Counted from the stretch's first letter, positions 1 to 8,767 are shown. The stretch: 64,000 bases of DNA from Anaerofilum hominis (GCF_014287275.1 NZ_JACONZ010000001.1:806001-870000); one strand, 5' to 3'. Program-made: numbers and translations. Notes: generated from the sequence alone by a model not told the origin.

Positions 1-30
1 ACACCCCTGACCCCTGTACAAAAAGCAGAA

Positions 31-66
31 GAGGGAGAGGCGCGGCGCGTCTTTCCCTCTTTTTTT
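31..66 (+). terminator. Intrinsic terminator at left edge
   Basis: A 10-bp stem (31-40 with 51-60, two G-U pairs) is extended by three pairs in the loop and followed by six T residues. It probably ends a plus-strand gene lying left of the window. Confidence 0.7.
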
Positions 67-187
67 CTGCGCTTCCCCGTCCCTGTCCCCCTCCCCCCCC
101 CCGCCCGGTCCTCAGTGCGGGGGCAGCCGCCCGCCGCCCGGTTTTGACAGGCGGTGCGGATTCGGGTATGATAAAGGCGGATATCGC

Positions 188-295
188 GCACCGGCCCCTG
201 CCGCCGGGGCGGCTGCGCGGCAAAGAGGTTTTGGCATCCAGCTCCGCTCTCCACGCACCAGCCCCTGCCGCCCGCGCCGCCGCGCGGCAAAGAGG
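188..295. repeat. Imperfect 41-bp direct repeat in 5' region of add
   Basis: Two 41-bp imperfect direct copies lie at 188-228 and 255-295, both starting GCACC(A/G)GCCCCTGCCG and ending GCGCGGCAAAGAGG. Bases 67-187 hold a C-rich stretch including a run of ten C (93-102). No gene, and no convincing -35/-10 pair, is seen in 67-404. Confidence 0.5.
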
Positions 296-404
296 AGCCA
301 GGGTCCGCTGCGGACCCGCGGGTCCTTTCCCGCCCGAAAGAGGTGTTTTCCCTTTGGCCGCGCTTTCCCCTCCGGCCGCACTTTTTATTAAGGAGAGATC
401 GAAT

Positions 405-1421
405 ATGTCTCACTATGACCTGCCCAAGATCGACCTGCATCTGCATCTGGACGGTTCCGTTCTGCCGGAGACCGCATGGGAACTGGCGCACCAGCAGGGC
501 GTGCCCCTGCCGGCCGACACGCTGGAGGAATTTCGCCATTTTATCGTGGTGACTGCGGACTGCCGCAGCGTCAACGAATACCTGAAGCGCTTTGAGCTGC
601 CCCTGCAGGTCCTGCAGGACAGCGCCTCCCTGGCCCGTGTCACCCGCGAGCTGATCGGCCTGCTGGCCTCCCAGGGGCTGGCGTATGCCGAGATCCGCTT
701 TGCGCCCCAGCTGCATCTGCGGGGCGGCCTGACCCAGCGGGACGCGGTGGAGGCGGTGCTGGCGGGCCGGGCCGAGGGGCTGGCCGCAAACCCCGGCATC
801 GGCGCGGGCATCATCCTGTGCGCCATGAGCGTCGGCCCGGAAAGCGTCAACATGGCCGAAAACCTGGAAACGGTGCGCCTGGCGGCGGAGTACCGGGGCC
901 GCGGCGTTGCGGCCGTGGACCTTGCGGGCGCAGAGGGCATCGTGCCTCTCAAAAATTTTGCCCCGGTCTTTGATCTGGCAAAAAAGCTGGACCTGCCTTT
1001 CACCTGTCACGCCGGGGACAGCCAGGGGCCGGACACGGTGCGGGACGCGCTGGACTTCGGCGCCCGCCGCATCGGGCACGGGCACCACATTTTTGAGGAT
1101 AAAGCCCTCTGCGCGCGGGCGGTCCGCGACGGGGTGACGCTGGAGATCTGCCCCACCAGCAATGTGCAGTGCCAGAGCCAGCCCGGCTATGCCCAGCACC
1201 CGGCCAAACAGCTGTTCGACATGGGGCTGCGGGTCACCATCAACACCGACAACATGATCCTGTCCGGCATTGATCTGGACACCGAATACGACCACTGCCT
1301 GCAGGAGATGGGCTTTTCCCGCGCCGACCTGCTGCAGATGCTGGCCTATTCCGCCGAGGCCGCCTTTCTGCCCCAGAGCGAAAAAGCAGAACTTCTTGCC
1401 CGCATCCGGGCCTGCAGATGA
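405..1421 (+). CDS. add: Adenosine deaminase family protein
   Basis: This 338-residue protein has the length and motif order of the adenosine deaminase branch of the metal-dependent amidohydrolases, which deaminate adenosine to inosine in the cytosol. Visible motifs are the Zn-binding HLH (His12, His14) near the N-terminus, a CHAGD motif near residue 202, RIGHGHH, EICPTSN and NTDN near the C-terminus. The ATG at 405 is chosen because AAGGAGAG lies just upstream at 390-397 and the catalytic HLH follows within 12 residues; the frame is open further upstream without family similarity. Two active-site positions differ from the classical enzyme: HAGD replaces HAGE and NTDN replaces NTDD. A relaxed or altered substrate is therefore possible. 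The gene is monocistronic and followed by a strong terminator. Confidence 0.88.
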   Translation: MSHYDLPKIDLHLHLDGSVLPETAWELAHQQGVPLPADTLEEFRHFIVVTADCRSVNEYLKRFELPLQVLQDSASLARVTRELIGLLASQGLAYAEIRFAPQLHLRGGLTQRDAVEAVLAGRAEGLAANPGIGAGIILCAMSVGPESVNMAENLETVRLAAEYRGRGVAAVDLAGAEGIVPLKNFAPVFDLAKKLDLPFTCHAGDSQGPDTVRDALDFGARRIGHGHHIFEDKALCARAVRDGVTLEICPTSNVQCQSQPGYAQHPAKQLFDMGLRVTINTDNMILSGIDLDTEYDHCLQEMGFSRADLLQMLAYSAEAAFLPQSEKAELLARIRACR

Positions 1422-1431
1422 GCCTTATTTG

Positions 1432-1469
1432 AAAAAGGGACTCGGGCCCGGCGGCCCGGGTCCCTTTTG
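1432..1469 (+). terminator. Intrinsic terminator after add
   Basis: A long GC-rich stem (AAAAGGGAC...GTCCCTTTT arms with an inner CGGGCC core) starts about 10 bp after the add stop codon and ends in a T-rich tail. Confidence 0.85.
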
Positions 1470-1521
1470 TGCGGTCAGGGCTGTCCGGCGCGCCCTCCCC
1501 GGCTGCCGCGCCCGCAAAACC

Positions 1522-1576
1522 GTAAGACTTCTGTAAGAGATCCATCGATCGTTTTGTAAGAACCGGCCGTTACAAT
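1522..1576 (+). promoter_or_regulatory. Probable promoter and response-regulator binding repeats
   Basis: GTAAGA occurs at 1522, 1533 and 1556. The first two copies are spaced 11 bp start to start, as is usual for direct-repeat sites of OmpR/PhoB regulators. A -10-like TACAAT follows at 1571-1576. Autoregulation of the downstream two-component operon is an inference. Confidence 0.45.
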
Positions 1577-1626
1577 AAAGTCAGGCTCAAGGGGGATGCG
1601 GCCGCGCCCCCGGAAAGGGAATGCAG

Positions 1627-2334
1627 ATGAAGGAATGTGTGCTGGTGGTCGACGACGACCGCGAGATCGTGGGGGCGATCGCCCTGTTGCTGGAGGACGA
1701 GGGCTACCGGGTGCTGCGGGCCTATGACGGGCTGGAAGCGCTGGACCTGGTGGCGCGGGAATCTGTTCAGCTGATTTTGATGGACGTGATGATGCCCAGG
1801 CTGGACGGCCTCTCCGCCGTGCTGCGGCTGCGGGAGCAGCGCAACCTGCCCATTATCGTGCTCAGCGCCAAAAGCGAGGACACCGACAAGGTGCTGGGCC
1901 TTTCCATGGGGGCGGACGACTATATCGCCAAGCCTTATAACCCGCTGGAACTGGTGGCCCGGGTGCGCAGCCAGCTGCGCCGCTACACGCGGCTGGGCGG
2001 TATCGACGCCCTGCCGGCGGACGAGATCGTCAACGGCCGGCTGCGGTACAACAAGGCCGAGCGGGTGCTGCGCGCGGACGGCGAGCCGGTGCGGCTCACC
2101 GCCACCGAGACGGGCATCGTCGACCTGCTGATGCGCAATCTTGGGCGGGTGTTCCCCGCCGAGGAGATCTACCGCCGCGTCTGGCAGGAGGACGCTTTCG
2201 CGCCTGAAAACACCGTGATGGTACACATCCGCCGCATCCGTGAAAAGATCGAACTGAACCCGAAAGAGCCAGACTATTTAAAGGTGGTATGGGGCATTGG
2301 ATACAAAATCGAAAAAGTGGAAAGTCATTCTTAG
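1627..2334 (+). CDS. OmpR/PhoB-family response regulator (VanR-like)
   Basis: This is a two-domain DNA-binding response regulator of about 235 residues. The receiver domain (about 1-120) shows the acidic cluster DDD at 9-11, the phospho-acceptor Asp53 in LILMDVMMP, and Lys102 in IAKPY. The C-terminal half (about 135-233) is a winged helix of the OmpR/PhoB type (TATETGIVDLLMRN, HIRRIREKIE, VWGIGYKIE). The ATG at 1627 is preferred over the ATG at 1621 because GGAAAGGGA ends at 1620, leaving a workable 6-nt spacing. The reading frame overlaps the histidine kinase gene downstream by 38 bp, so the two are translationally coupled. The signal sensed is not evident from sequence. Confidence 0.93.
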   Translation: MKECVLVVDDDREIVGAIALLLEDEGYRVLRAYDGLEALDLVARESVQLILMDVMMPRLDGLSAVLRLREQRNLPIIVLSAKSEDTDKVLGLSMGADDYIAKPYNPLELVARVRSQLRRYTRLGGIDALPADEIVNGRLRYNKAERVLRADGEPVRLTATETGIVDLLMRNLGRVFPAEEIYRRVWQEDAFAPENTVMVHIRRIREKIELNPKEPDYLKVVWGIGYKIEKVESHS

Positions 2335-4612
2335 CTTCGCCTGTTTCTTTTTCGGCGTCTCACTGCTGCTGTGCTCGATCGGGCCGGCAGTGCAGATGGC
2401 CCGCCGGGGCGGCGAGGCCTGGGGCGTGCGGGACGTCTTCAGCGACGACTATCAGGATACGCAGGCCTTTCGCAACGAGATCTCCAACCGGCTGGAACAG
2501 CTTCTGGCCATGGCCGCCGGCGGCCCGGTGGACAGCTGGTACGGGTATTCCAGCGAGTACCCGGGCAGCGGCCTCCTCTTGTCGTCGGTGGAGTATGGCG
2601 ACTGGGGCTTTGGCACCGTCGTCGCGCAGGGCACGGCGGAGGATCTTTCAGCGGAAGAAAAAGAGGAATACGAGCGGGCCCGCAAAGAGTGGGCCCGGAG
2701 CGCCCGCGAGCTGGCGGACCTGTGGGCCAACGACAAAAACATGCTCTATTCGGTCAGCCGGGACGGCAGCGTGAAATACACCAACGCGGGAGGCCTGCAG
2801 CTGGACGGGGCGGCGGGCAAGCTTCCGGATGGCTATAACTTCCTGCTCTACTTTGACGGCGAAAAGGTCACGGTGCAGAAAGACGGCCAGGTGCTGGACA
2901 TCTACGGCGACGGCTACTATAACGATGAGACCGACTGGTGCCTGCCCGGATACAAAAACTTTCCCGCAGGTGAGGACGCCGCAAAAAGCCGGGTGACCAT
3001 CGCCTGCGCCGCGGACCCCATCCTTTATCTGGTCGGCAACTACGGCGCCAGCGGCGGCGCCGACGGCTGCAACACTTTCTACTGGATGGAAAAGAACCTG
3101 CGGGACGCCCGCCTGGAATATCTCTTCGGCGCGGCCGCCCTGGCCGCCGGTCTGGTGCTGCTCGTCGCGGGGCTGGCGATGCGCCGCAGCCGCCGGCAGG
3201 CCGAGGCCGCCATCGCCCGCGTCCTCGGCAAGCTGTGGTTTGAGTGCAAGCTGCTGCTCACCCTGCTGGCCCTGGCGCTGCCCGTTTCCAGCATCTGTCT
3301 GCAAAACTGGGACAGCGGCTGGTGGCAGGAGGTCACCTATGCGTTCAGCTATGGGGAAATTTATCCCGGCCTGTTCACCTATGCCCTGTGGGACCTGTTC
3401 ACTTCCACCGGCTGGCTCTGCGGCCTGTTCTGGATCGTCTGGCTGTGGATATGCGACCTGCGCCGCAACCCCCGCGTATGGCGGCACAGCCTGCTGTCCA
3501 CCTGGGGCATGAAACGCCCCCTGCAAAAGCGGCTGGTGCGGCGCAGCTGGCTGATGGCGGCCGCCGCCATCGGGCTGGCTGTGGCGGCGGCCCAGCCCCT
3601 GGCGCTGTTCGCCGCCTCCGGCGCGGACAGCTGGGCGCTGCCCTTTGCCGCCGTCTGCGGCTTCCTCTGCCTGCTTCTGGCCGGGGCGCTGGTGCTCTTT
3701 TTGCGCAATGAGCGCGAGCTGGCGCAGGATATGGGCAGCCTGGTGGAGCAGATCGCCTCGGTGCGGGCGGGCAATCTTTCGCTGCCGCTGGAACTGCCCG
3801 CGGACGCCGATCTGGCCGCCGCGGCAAAAGACTTGGCCGAGATCCAGCAGGGCATGGGCACCGCGCTGGAAGAGCGCATCAAGAGCGAGCGGATGAAAGT
3901 GGAACTCATCGCCAACGTGTCCCACGACATCAAGACCCCGCTGACCTCCATCATCGGTTATATCGAACTTCTCAAGCGGGAGGATGGTCTGCCCCCGCAT
4001 GTGCAGGACTATGTGCGCATTCTGGACCAGAAGTCTCTGCGGCTGAAGACCATGGTACAGGACGTGGTGGAGGTGAGCAAGGCGGCGTCCGGCCAGCTGC
4101 CCGTGCATCTCAAATCGCTGGACCTGGGCAAGCTGCTGCGGCAGACCCTGGCCGACATGTCGGCGCAGATCGACGCCGCGCCGGTGACGGTGCGCGCGGA
4201 GATCCCCGACGGACCGGTCGCGATCCGGGCGGACGGCGAGCGTCTTTACCGGGTGTTCCAGAACCTGATCCAAAACGCGCTGCAGTACTCTCTGGCCGGC
4301 TCCCGCGTCCACGTCTCCCTCAGCGAGCAGGACGGCGTGGCCTGCGCCTCGGTCAAAAACACCTCCGCCGCCGAACTGCCCGACGGCATGGACTTTACCG
4401 AGCGGTTTGTGCGCGGCGACCCGAGCCGCACCGACGGCGGCAGCGGCCTTGGCCTGTCCATCGCCCGCAGCTTTACCGAGGCCTGCGGCGGCCGCTTTGC
4501 CGTGGGCACCGACGCGGATCTCTTTGTCGCCACGGTGGAATTTGCCGCCGGGGCTCCCCTGGAAGAGGACGCCGGAGCAGACCCGGCGCAGGAAAAAGCG
4601 CCGCAGGAATAG
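2297..4612 (+). CDS. Membrane sensor histidine kinase
   Basis: A 771-residue sensor kinase, partner of the preceding regulator. It has an N-terminal membrane anchor (about 10-30), an extracytoplasmic domain (about 31-270), then a run of hydrophobic segments near 277-297, 318-338, 360-390, 420-440 and 445-465. A short linker leads to the HisKA H-box with His543 in NVSHDIKTPLTSI. The ATP-binding domain shows the N-box FQNLIQNALQYS and G-box DGGSGLGLSIARS. The start is a TTG at 2297 inside the regulator gene; no ATG or GTG exists in frame before the first membrane segment. The multi-helix membrane module between sensor and kinase is unusual compared with simple two-TM kinases. The C-terminal 25 residues are acidic and low in complexity. 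The ligand is unknown. Confidence 0.9.
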   Translation: MDTKSKKWKVILSFACFFFGVSLLLCSIGPAVQMARRGGEAWGVRDVFSDDYQDTQAFRNEISNRLEQLLAMAAGGPVDSWYGYSSEYPGSGLLLSSVEYGDWGFGTVVAQGTAEDLSAEEKEEYERARKEWARSARELADLWANDKNMLYSVSRDGSVKYTNAGGLQLDGAAGKLPDGYNFLLYFDGEKVTVQKDGQVLDIYGDGYYNDETDWCLPGYKNFPAGEDAAKSRVTIACAADPILYLVGNYGASGGADGCNTFYWMEKNLRDARLEYLFGAAALAAGLVLLVAGLAMRRSRRQAEAAIARVLGKLWFECKLLLTLLALALPVSSICLQNWDSGWWQEVTYAFSYGEIYPGLFTYALWDLFTSTGWLCGLFWIVWLWICDLRRNPRVWRHSLLSTWGMKRPLQKRLVRRSWLMAAAAIGLAVAAAQPLALFAASGADSWALPFAAVCGFLCLLLAGALVLFLRNERELAQDMGSLVEQIASVRAGNLSLPLELPADADLAAAAKDLAEIQQGMGTALEERIKSERMKVELIANVSHDIKTPLTSIIGYIELLKREDGLPPHVQDYVRILDQKSLRLKTMVQDVVEVSKAASGQLPVHLKSLDLGKLLRQTLADMSAQIDAAPVTVRAEIPDGPVAIRADGERLYRVFQNLIQNALQYSLAGSRVHVSLSEQDGVACASVKNTSAAELPDGMDFTERFVRGDPSRTDGGSGLGLSIARSFTEACGGRFAVGTDADLFVATVEFAAGAPLEEDAGADPAQEKAPQE

Positions 4613-4791
4613 GGCCCGCTTTGGGGCCGGCGAAAAGGGCGGAGCTTTTGCCGCCGGCGCGGGGCCGAAGGGTGAAAAGCGCCGAAGCCCCGGCGGCCTC
4701 CCGGCATTTTTAACGCCGCGCACGCCGCCGGCCGCAGAAAAACGGGGACGCAGATCTTTTGACCGGCTTTTAAGCGCTCGGGCAAAAACTC

Positions 4792-4834
4792 AAAAAAGCA
4801 GCGGAAACGGCAGAGCCCGCCCGCTGCTTTTTTT
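4792..4834 (+). terminator. Intrinsic terminator downstream of the histidine kinase
   Basis: A 13-bp perfect stem (AAAAAAGCAGCGG with its complement at 4821-4833) is followed by T residues. The 4613-4791 interval has only GC-rich secondary structure and no recognisable gene. Confidence 0.75.
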
Positions 4835-4991
4835 GACCTTTTTCGCCGTCTTCCGCATCCCACCTCTTTGCTTTTTGTGAGATTTCGAGAGATTGGCAGA
4901 GATTGAGGCCGCTTGCGTGAGATTGAAAGTTCCCTTGCACCCGGGGTGCCCGCCCGGGCCCCGGGGCGGCCGCGGGGGGCCGGGGGCGACA

Positions 4992-5020
4992 TTGCAATTT
5001 GCATCCCGGTATGGTTTAAT
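4992..5020 (+). promoter_or_regulatory. Promoter for the TPM-pspA pair
   Basis: TTGCAA (4992-4997), a 17-bp spacer and TTTAAT (5015-5020) with an upstream TGG give a plausible sigma-A promoter. It would leave a leader of about 180 nt before the GTG start at 5207. Confidence 0.5.
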
Positions 5021-5206
5021 TAACTCAAGCGGTAAGGGAGGCAAAATGCTTCCCGGTCGACCAGATGGCAATCAGCACGGCGGTGTTCCCCGGCGGCGCG
5101 AGGATGCCGTTACCGTTACACTGTGCGCCGGACCCGCAGCGGGACGGCGGCGCGGCCCCTTTCGGGGGGCGAATAAAAAGTTTGGAACGACAGAAGGAGG
5201 TTTCCT

Positions 5207-6265
5207 GTGGGAAGATCAGGTGGAGGCGGAGGCGGTCACGGCGGAGGGTTCTCCGGCGGTTTTTCCGGCGGCGGGCGCAGCAGCGGCAGCTTTTCCGGCG
5301 GTTTCGGCAGCGGGCGCAGCGGCGGCGGGCGCTCGGGCGGCGGACGCTCTTACGGCGGCTCCTCCCATCACAGCGGCCCGGTGTTCGGCGGCTACCGCGG
5401 CCCGGTATTCATCAACACCCGGCGCTATTACGGCGCCCCCCCGCCGGGCGGCGGGCCGCGAAGGGGCAGACAGACTTCAGGCTGCGGCACCTTTCTTGCG
5501 GTGATCGTGATCCTTGTCGTCATCGGCACGGTGCTGCTCCCGCTCTTCTCGTTTGGCGGCGGCGGTTCGGGCGGAAGCTCCGGCATCGCCAAATCGACGG
5601 TGGAACGCCAGCCGCTGCCCGCAGGGGCGGTCAACGAGACGGCCTACTACACCGACGAGCCCGGTTGGATCAGCAACAGCGGCGAGCTCACAGCCGGCAT
5701 GAAGCGCTTTTATAAGCAGACCGGCGTGCAGCCCTACCTCTACATCGCCGAGACGGTGGACGGCACTGCCCGGCCCACAGCGTCCGCCATCCAGGCGTAT
5801 GCCGAGACGCTCTACAGCCAGCTGTTTACCGACGAAGCCCATTTTCTGCTGGTGTTCTGCGACAACGGCAGCGGCGGTTATATGTGCGGTTACTCGGTGG
5901 GCGCCCAGGCCAAGACCATCATGGACGACGAGGCTTTGGGTATTCTCGCCGATTATCTGGACCGCTACTATTCCGACGACATGGGGGACGAGGAGTTCTT
6001 CTCCCTTACCTTTGAAAAGACCGGCGAGCGCATCATGACCGTGACCAGATCCCCCTGGCCCGCCGTGCTGACCACCGTGGTCGTGGTCACGGCCGTCGTG
6101 ATCGTGGTGGCACTGCTCTATAAATGGTGGAAACACGCCAAAGAGCAGAAGAACCTGGAGGCCCGGCAGACGGCGGAGATCCTCAATACCCCGCTGGAAA
6201 AGTTCGGCGACACCGAAGTCGAAGATCTGGCCAAAAAGTATGAGGACGACACGAAAGAGGAATAA
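5207..6265 (+). CDS. Glycine-rich membrane protein with TPM-like domain
   Basis: A 352-residue membrane protein. The first 95 residues are glycine/serine/arginine rich (GGGGGGHGGGFSGG-type runs). A transmembrane helix follows at about 103-123, then an extracytoplasmic globular domain (about 140-275) resembling the TPM/YgcG phosphatase-like fold (DEPGWISNSGEL, YLYIAETVDG, HFLLVFCDNGSGGY). A second helix lies at about 284-306, and a charged cytoplasmic tail ends the protein. The GTG start is set by a near-perfect AAGGAGG Shine-Dalgarno sequence. The gene is followed 105 bp later by a PspA family gene, and no terminator lies between them, so they probably form an envelope-stress operon. TPM function is not established here; the domain assignment is moderately sure. 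Confidence 0.75.
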   Translation: MGRSGGGGGGHGGGFSGGFSGGGRSSGSFSGGFGSGRSGGGRSGGGRSYGGSSHHSGPVFGGYRGPVFINTRRYYGAPPPGGGPRRGRQTSGCGTFLAVIVILVVIGTVLLPLFSFGGGGSGGSSGIAKSTVERQPLPAGAVNETAYYTDEPGWISNSGELTAGMKRFYKQTGVQPYLYIAETVDGTARPTASAIQAYAETLYSQLFTDEAHFLLVFCDNGSGGYMCGYSVGAQAKTIMDDEALGILADYLDRYYSDDMGDEEFFSLTFEKTGERIMTVTRSPWPAVLTTVVVVTAVVIVVALLYKWWKHAKEQKNLEARQTAEILNTPLEKFGDTEVEDLAKKYEDDTKEE

Positions 6266-6370
6266 ACGGCTCTCTCCCCCCGCGCGGCGGGCGCCGCCCG
6301 GGGCGGACCGGCAACCATGCTTTTATTGCTGTGCAGTAAAATAAAAAACACGTTTATCAGGAGGTACACT

Positions 6371-7051
6371 ATGGGAATTCTTTCAAGATTCAACGACATT
6401 ATCAAGGCAAACGTCAACGCGGTGCTCGACAAGATGGAGGACCCCGCCAAAATGATCGACCAGTACCTGCGTGAGCTGACCGACAACCTGGCCGAGGTGA
6501 AAAAAGAGACCGCCGGCGTCATGGCCGAGGAAGCCCGCACCAAACGGCTGGTGGATGAAAACAAGGCCGACGCTGAAAAATATGCCAATCTGGCCAAAAA
6601 GGCTCTGCAGGCGGGCAATGAAGAGGACGCCAAGGTCTTTATCGCCAAAAAGCAGCAGGTGGAAAGCGCAGGCGCCGGCCTTGCCACCGCCTATGCCGCA
6701 GCCCACGAAAACGCAGTCAAAATGCGTCAGATGCACGACAAGCTGGTCAGCGATATCGAGACCCTGAACGCCCGCCGCGAGATGGTCAAGGCCAAGGTGG
6801 CCGTCGCCAAAACGCAGCAGAAGGTCAACCAGGTCAGCAGCGCTTCCGACAAGGCCGCCGGCGCGATGAGCGCTTTCGACCGCATGGAGGACAAGGCCAA
6901 CCGCATGCTGGACGAGGCAAACGCCATGGCCGAGCTGAACACCGAGCCGGTGGACGAGGCCAAGGCCCTGGAGGCGAAGTACAGCGCCGCGGGCACCGAC
7001 GCCTCGGTGGACGACGAACTGGAAAAGATGAAAAAAGACCTGGGCCTGTAA
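6371..7051 (+). CDS. PspA/IM30 family membrane-stress protein
   Basis: A 226-residue, almost entirely coiled-coil protein of the PspA/IM30/Vipp1 family, which coats and protects the inner face of stressed membranes. The amphipathic N-terminal helix is visible (MGILSRFNDIIKANVNAVLD), followed by the family signature EDPAKMIDQYLREL and long alanine/lysine/glutamate helices. The ATG at 6371 has AGGAGG eight bases upstream (6359-6364). It lies downstream of the TPM-like membrane protein in the same direction and is followed immediately by a strong terminator. It is likely co-transcribed with that gene, which suggests the membrane protein recruits or senses for PspA; this is inference. Confidence 0.92.
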   Translation: MGILSRFNDIIKANVNAVLDKMEDPAKMIDQYLRELTDNLAEVKKETAGVMAEEARTKRLVDENKADAEKYANLAKKALQAGNEEDAKVFIAKKQQVESAGAGLATAYAAAHENAVKMRQMHDKLVSDIETLNARREMVKAKVAVAKTQQKVNQVSSASDKAAGAMSAFDRMEDKANRMLDEANAMAELNTEPVDEAKALEAKYSAAGTDASVDDELEKMKKDLGL

Positions 7052-7059
7052 GGCCCGGC

Positions 7060-7092
7060 AAAAAAGGGACGCCGCAGGGCGTCCCTTTTTTA
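7060..7092 (+). terminator. Intrinsic terminator after the PspA gene
   Basis: A 14-bp perfect stem (7060-7073 with 7078-7091) with a GCAG loop runs into T residues just after the stop codon. The rest of the gap to 7420 contains a GC hairpin near 7320-7346 but no gene. Confidence 0.9.
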
Positions 7093-7420
7093 TGGGTGCT
7101 GCGCGCCCGGCGGCCCGCAAAAGAGCGCAGCGGCGGCAGCGGGCCAAAGCGCTTTGGGACAAACCGGCCGCCGGCAGGGCGGAAGCACTGGACGCGCAGG
7201 CAAACCATCCGTTTGCAGAGGGGCGGGCGCGGGCTGCGGCCGGGAGAGGGGCTGCGCCCGCCGAGAAGCTGCCGCCCTGGGGAGGCAGTCCGCCGAAAAG
7301 CCTTACCTACCCCGCGCAGGCCGTCCGCCCCGGGCGGCGGGACGGCTTCTCCCCCCTGCGCTTTCGGCGTCCCTGCCCGGCAAGAGAATGCCTTTAAAAA
7401 GCCGCGATATACCGCAATTT

Positions 7421-7846
7421 TCATTTTGCTTTCTTTTGAAAAAACGCGCGGATAAATTTTTCCGACGGGGAATACAGGTTTTTGGGCAGCGCGTCCGGGC
7501 CGAACCATCGCCACTCATCCTGCTTGTCCGGCTCCATGGCCCTTGCCTCCCCCGCGCAGGTCCTGGCCACGATCTGCAGGGTCACAAAATGTCTGCCCGG
7601 CTGGATATCGTCCGCGGCGCTGAAGAGTTCAAAAGCCCCGGCGATGAGGCCGGTCTCCTCTTTCACTTCCCGCGCGGCGGCCTCGAACATCGTCTCCCCG
7701 TACTCCTGTTTTCCGCCCGGCAGACACCAGCTGTCCGGCTCATAAATGCCGCCGGTGTCTTTCGCCCCGGCGACGCGGTGCCCCAGCAGGATCTTATCCT
7801 CCCTCAAGATCAGCACCCCGACGCCCACTTTCAGCACAGGTCCCAT
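7421..7846 (-). CDS. Nudix hydrolase
   Basis: A 141-residue Nudix protein that should hydrolyse a nucleoside-diphosphate-linked substrate. The Nudix box is complete: GGKQEYGETMFEAAAREV followed by KEETGL, matching Gx5Ex7REUxEExGU. Between an N-terminal beta strand (VGVGVLILREDKILLGHR) and the box is a loop with DTGGIYEPDSWCLPGG, a layout seen in NUDT15/MutT-like nucleotide-cleaning enzymes. It is transcribed away from the PspA gene; the patatin-like gene lies 66 bp upstream on the same strand and may be in the same operon. The exact substrate cannot be told from sequence. Confidence 0.88.
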   Translation of the reverse strand: MGPVLKVGVGVLILREDKILLGHRVAGAKDTGGIYEPDSWCLPGGKQEYGETMFEAAAREVKEETGLIAGAFELFSAADDIQPGRHFVTLQIVARTCAGEARAMEPDKQDEWRWFGPDALPKNLYSPSEKFIRAFFQKKAK

Positions 7847-7912
7847 TTTTCATGCGCCTCCCGCAAAAAACGGCCGGCGGCAAAGCGGTCCTCCCGCCTG
7901 CCCCGCCGCGGT

Positions 7913-8767
7913 CTATGTGTTTTTCAAAAACGCTCCCAGCTCTTCCCGCTTTGCCATGGCGGCGTCATAGCCCTCCCGGTAAAGGGTGCGGATCTTCTCC
8001 ACATCCCGCTCCACCCGCGAGAATCCCGCGGTGCTCTCCGGCTCCAGGATCAGCGCCCGGCCCTCCTGTTCCAGGCGGAACAGCTCTTCCCGCGCGGCCT
8101 CATACTGCTGGGCGCGGCGGCGCATGGCCCTGCAAAAATTCGGCCAGCGGCGATAGGCCAGGTCGATCAGGGGCTGCAGCTTTTCCGGCTTTTTGTGGTA
8201 GCTCCGCTCCCGCGTGAGGATGACCGTCACCCGGTCGCAGCCCTTTTCCAGCGCCCGGCGGAAAGGGATGGCGTCCGCCACCCCTCCGTCCAGCACCGGG
8301 CCGCCGCCCAGATCAAAGGCGGGAAACAGCAGCGGCATAGCGCAGGTCGCCTGCAGCAGCAAAAAACTCTCGTCCCGCCGCGGCACCGGCAGATATTCCG
8401 CCTGCCCGCGGGCAAGGCTGGTCACCACCGCTTCCGCCTCGCCGGGCCAGGCGGCAAACGCGTCGTAATCAAACGGGATCAGGCTGTTGGGGATCTCTTC
8501 GTAGGCGAACTTGAGCCCAAAATAGCTGCGGTTTTTCCGGTCCAGCAGATTGCGCACGCCCATATACCGCCGGTCGTTTGCATAGGTGGTGAGGATATCC
8601 AGGTTGCGCCCCTTTTGCCCCGACAGATAGCTCACCCCATAGGCGATGCCCGCCGACACCCCCACCACGTAATCCGCCGTCAGGCCCAGGTCCAGCAGGG
8701 CGTCGCAGGCCCCGCTGGAAAAGATCGTGCGCAGCGCGCCGCCCTCCAGCACCAATCCCGTTTTCAT
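7913..8767 (-). CDS. Patatin-like phospholipase family protein
   Basis: A 284-residue patatin/YjjU-like serine hydrolase predicted to deacylate lipids. The oxyanion loop is LVLEGGALR (residues 5-13), the nucleophile elbow is GVSAG (Ser near 42), and the catalytic dyad Asp is in LDGGVADAIP (about 160). No signal peptide is seen, so it is likely cytoplasmic or membrane-peripheral. The ATG at 8767 is chosen because it follows AAGAGGAGAAACGGC, a good Shine-Dalgarno sequence, and starts right at the conserved MKTGLVLEGG; an upstream in-frame extension lacks conservation. The C-terminal third (DUF6363-like in many clostridial homologs) is charged. The physiological lipid is unknown. Confidence 0.9.
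   Translation of the reverse strand: MKTGLVLEGGALRTIFSSGACDALLDLGLTADYVVGVSAGIAYGVSYLSGQKGRNLDILTTYANDRRYMGVRNLLDRKNRSYFGLKFAYEEIPNSLIPFDYDAFAAWPGEAEAVVTSLARGQAEYLPVPRRDESFLLLQATCAMPLLFPAFDLGGGPVLDGGVADAIPFRRALEKGCDRVTVILTRERSYHKKPEKLQPLIDLAYRRWPNFCRAMRRRAQQYEAAREELFRLEQEGRALILEPESTAGFSRVERDVEKIRTLYREGYDAAMAKREELGAFLKNT

Noticed and set aside
2648..4723. Long minus-strand frame opposite the histidine kinase
   Set aside because: Antisense to a gene with complete kinase motifs; no start signal and biased composition.
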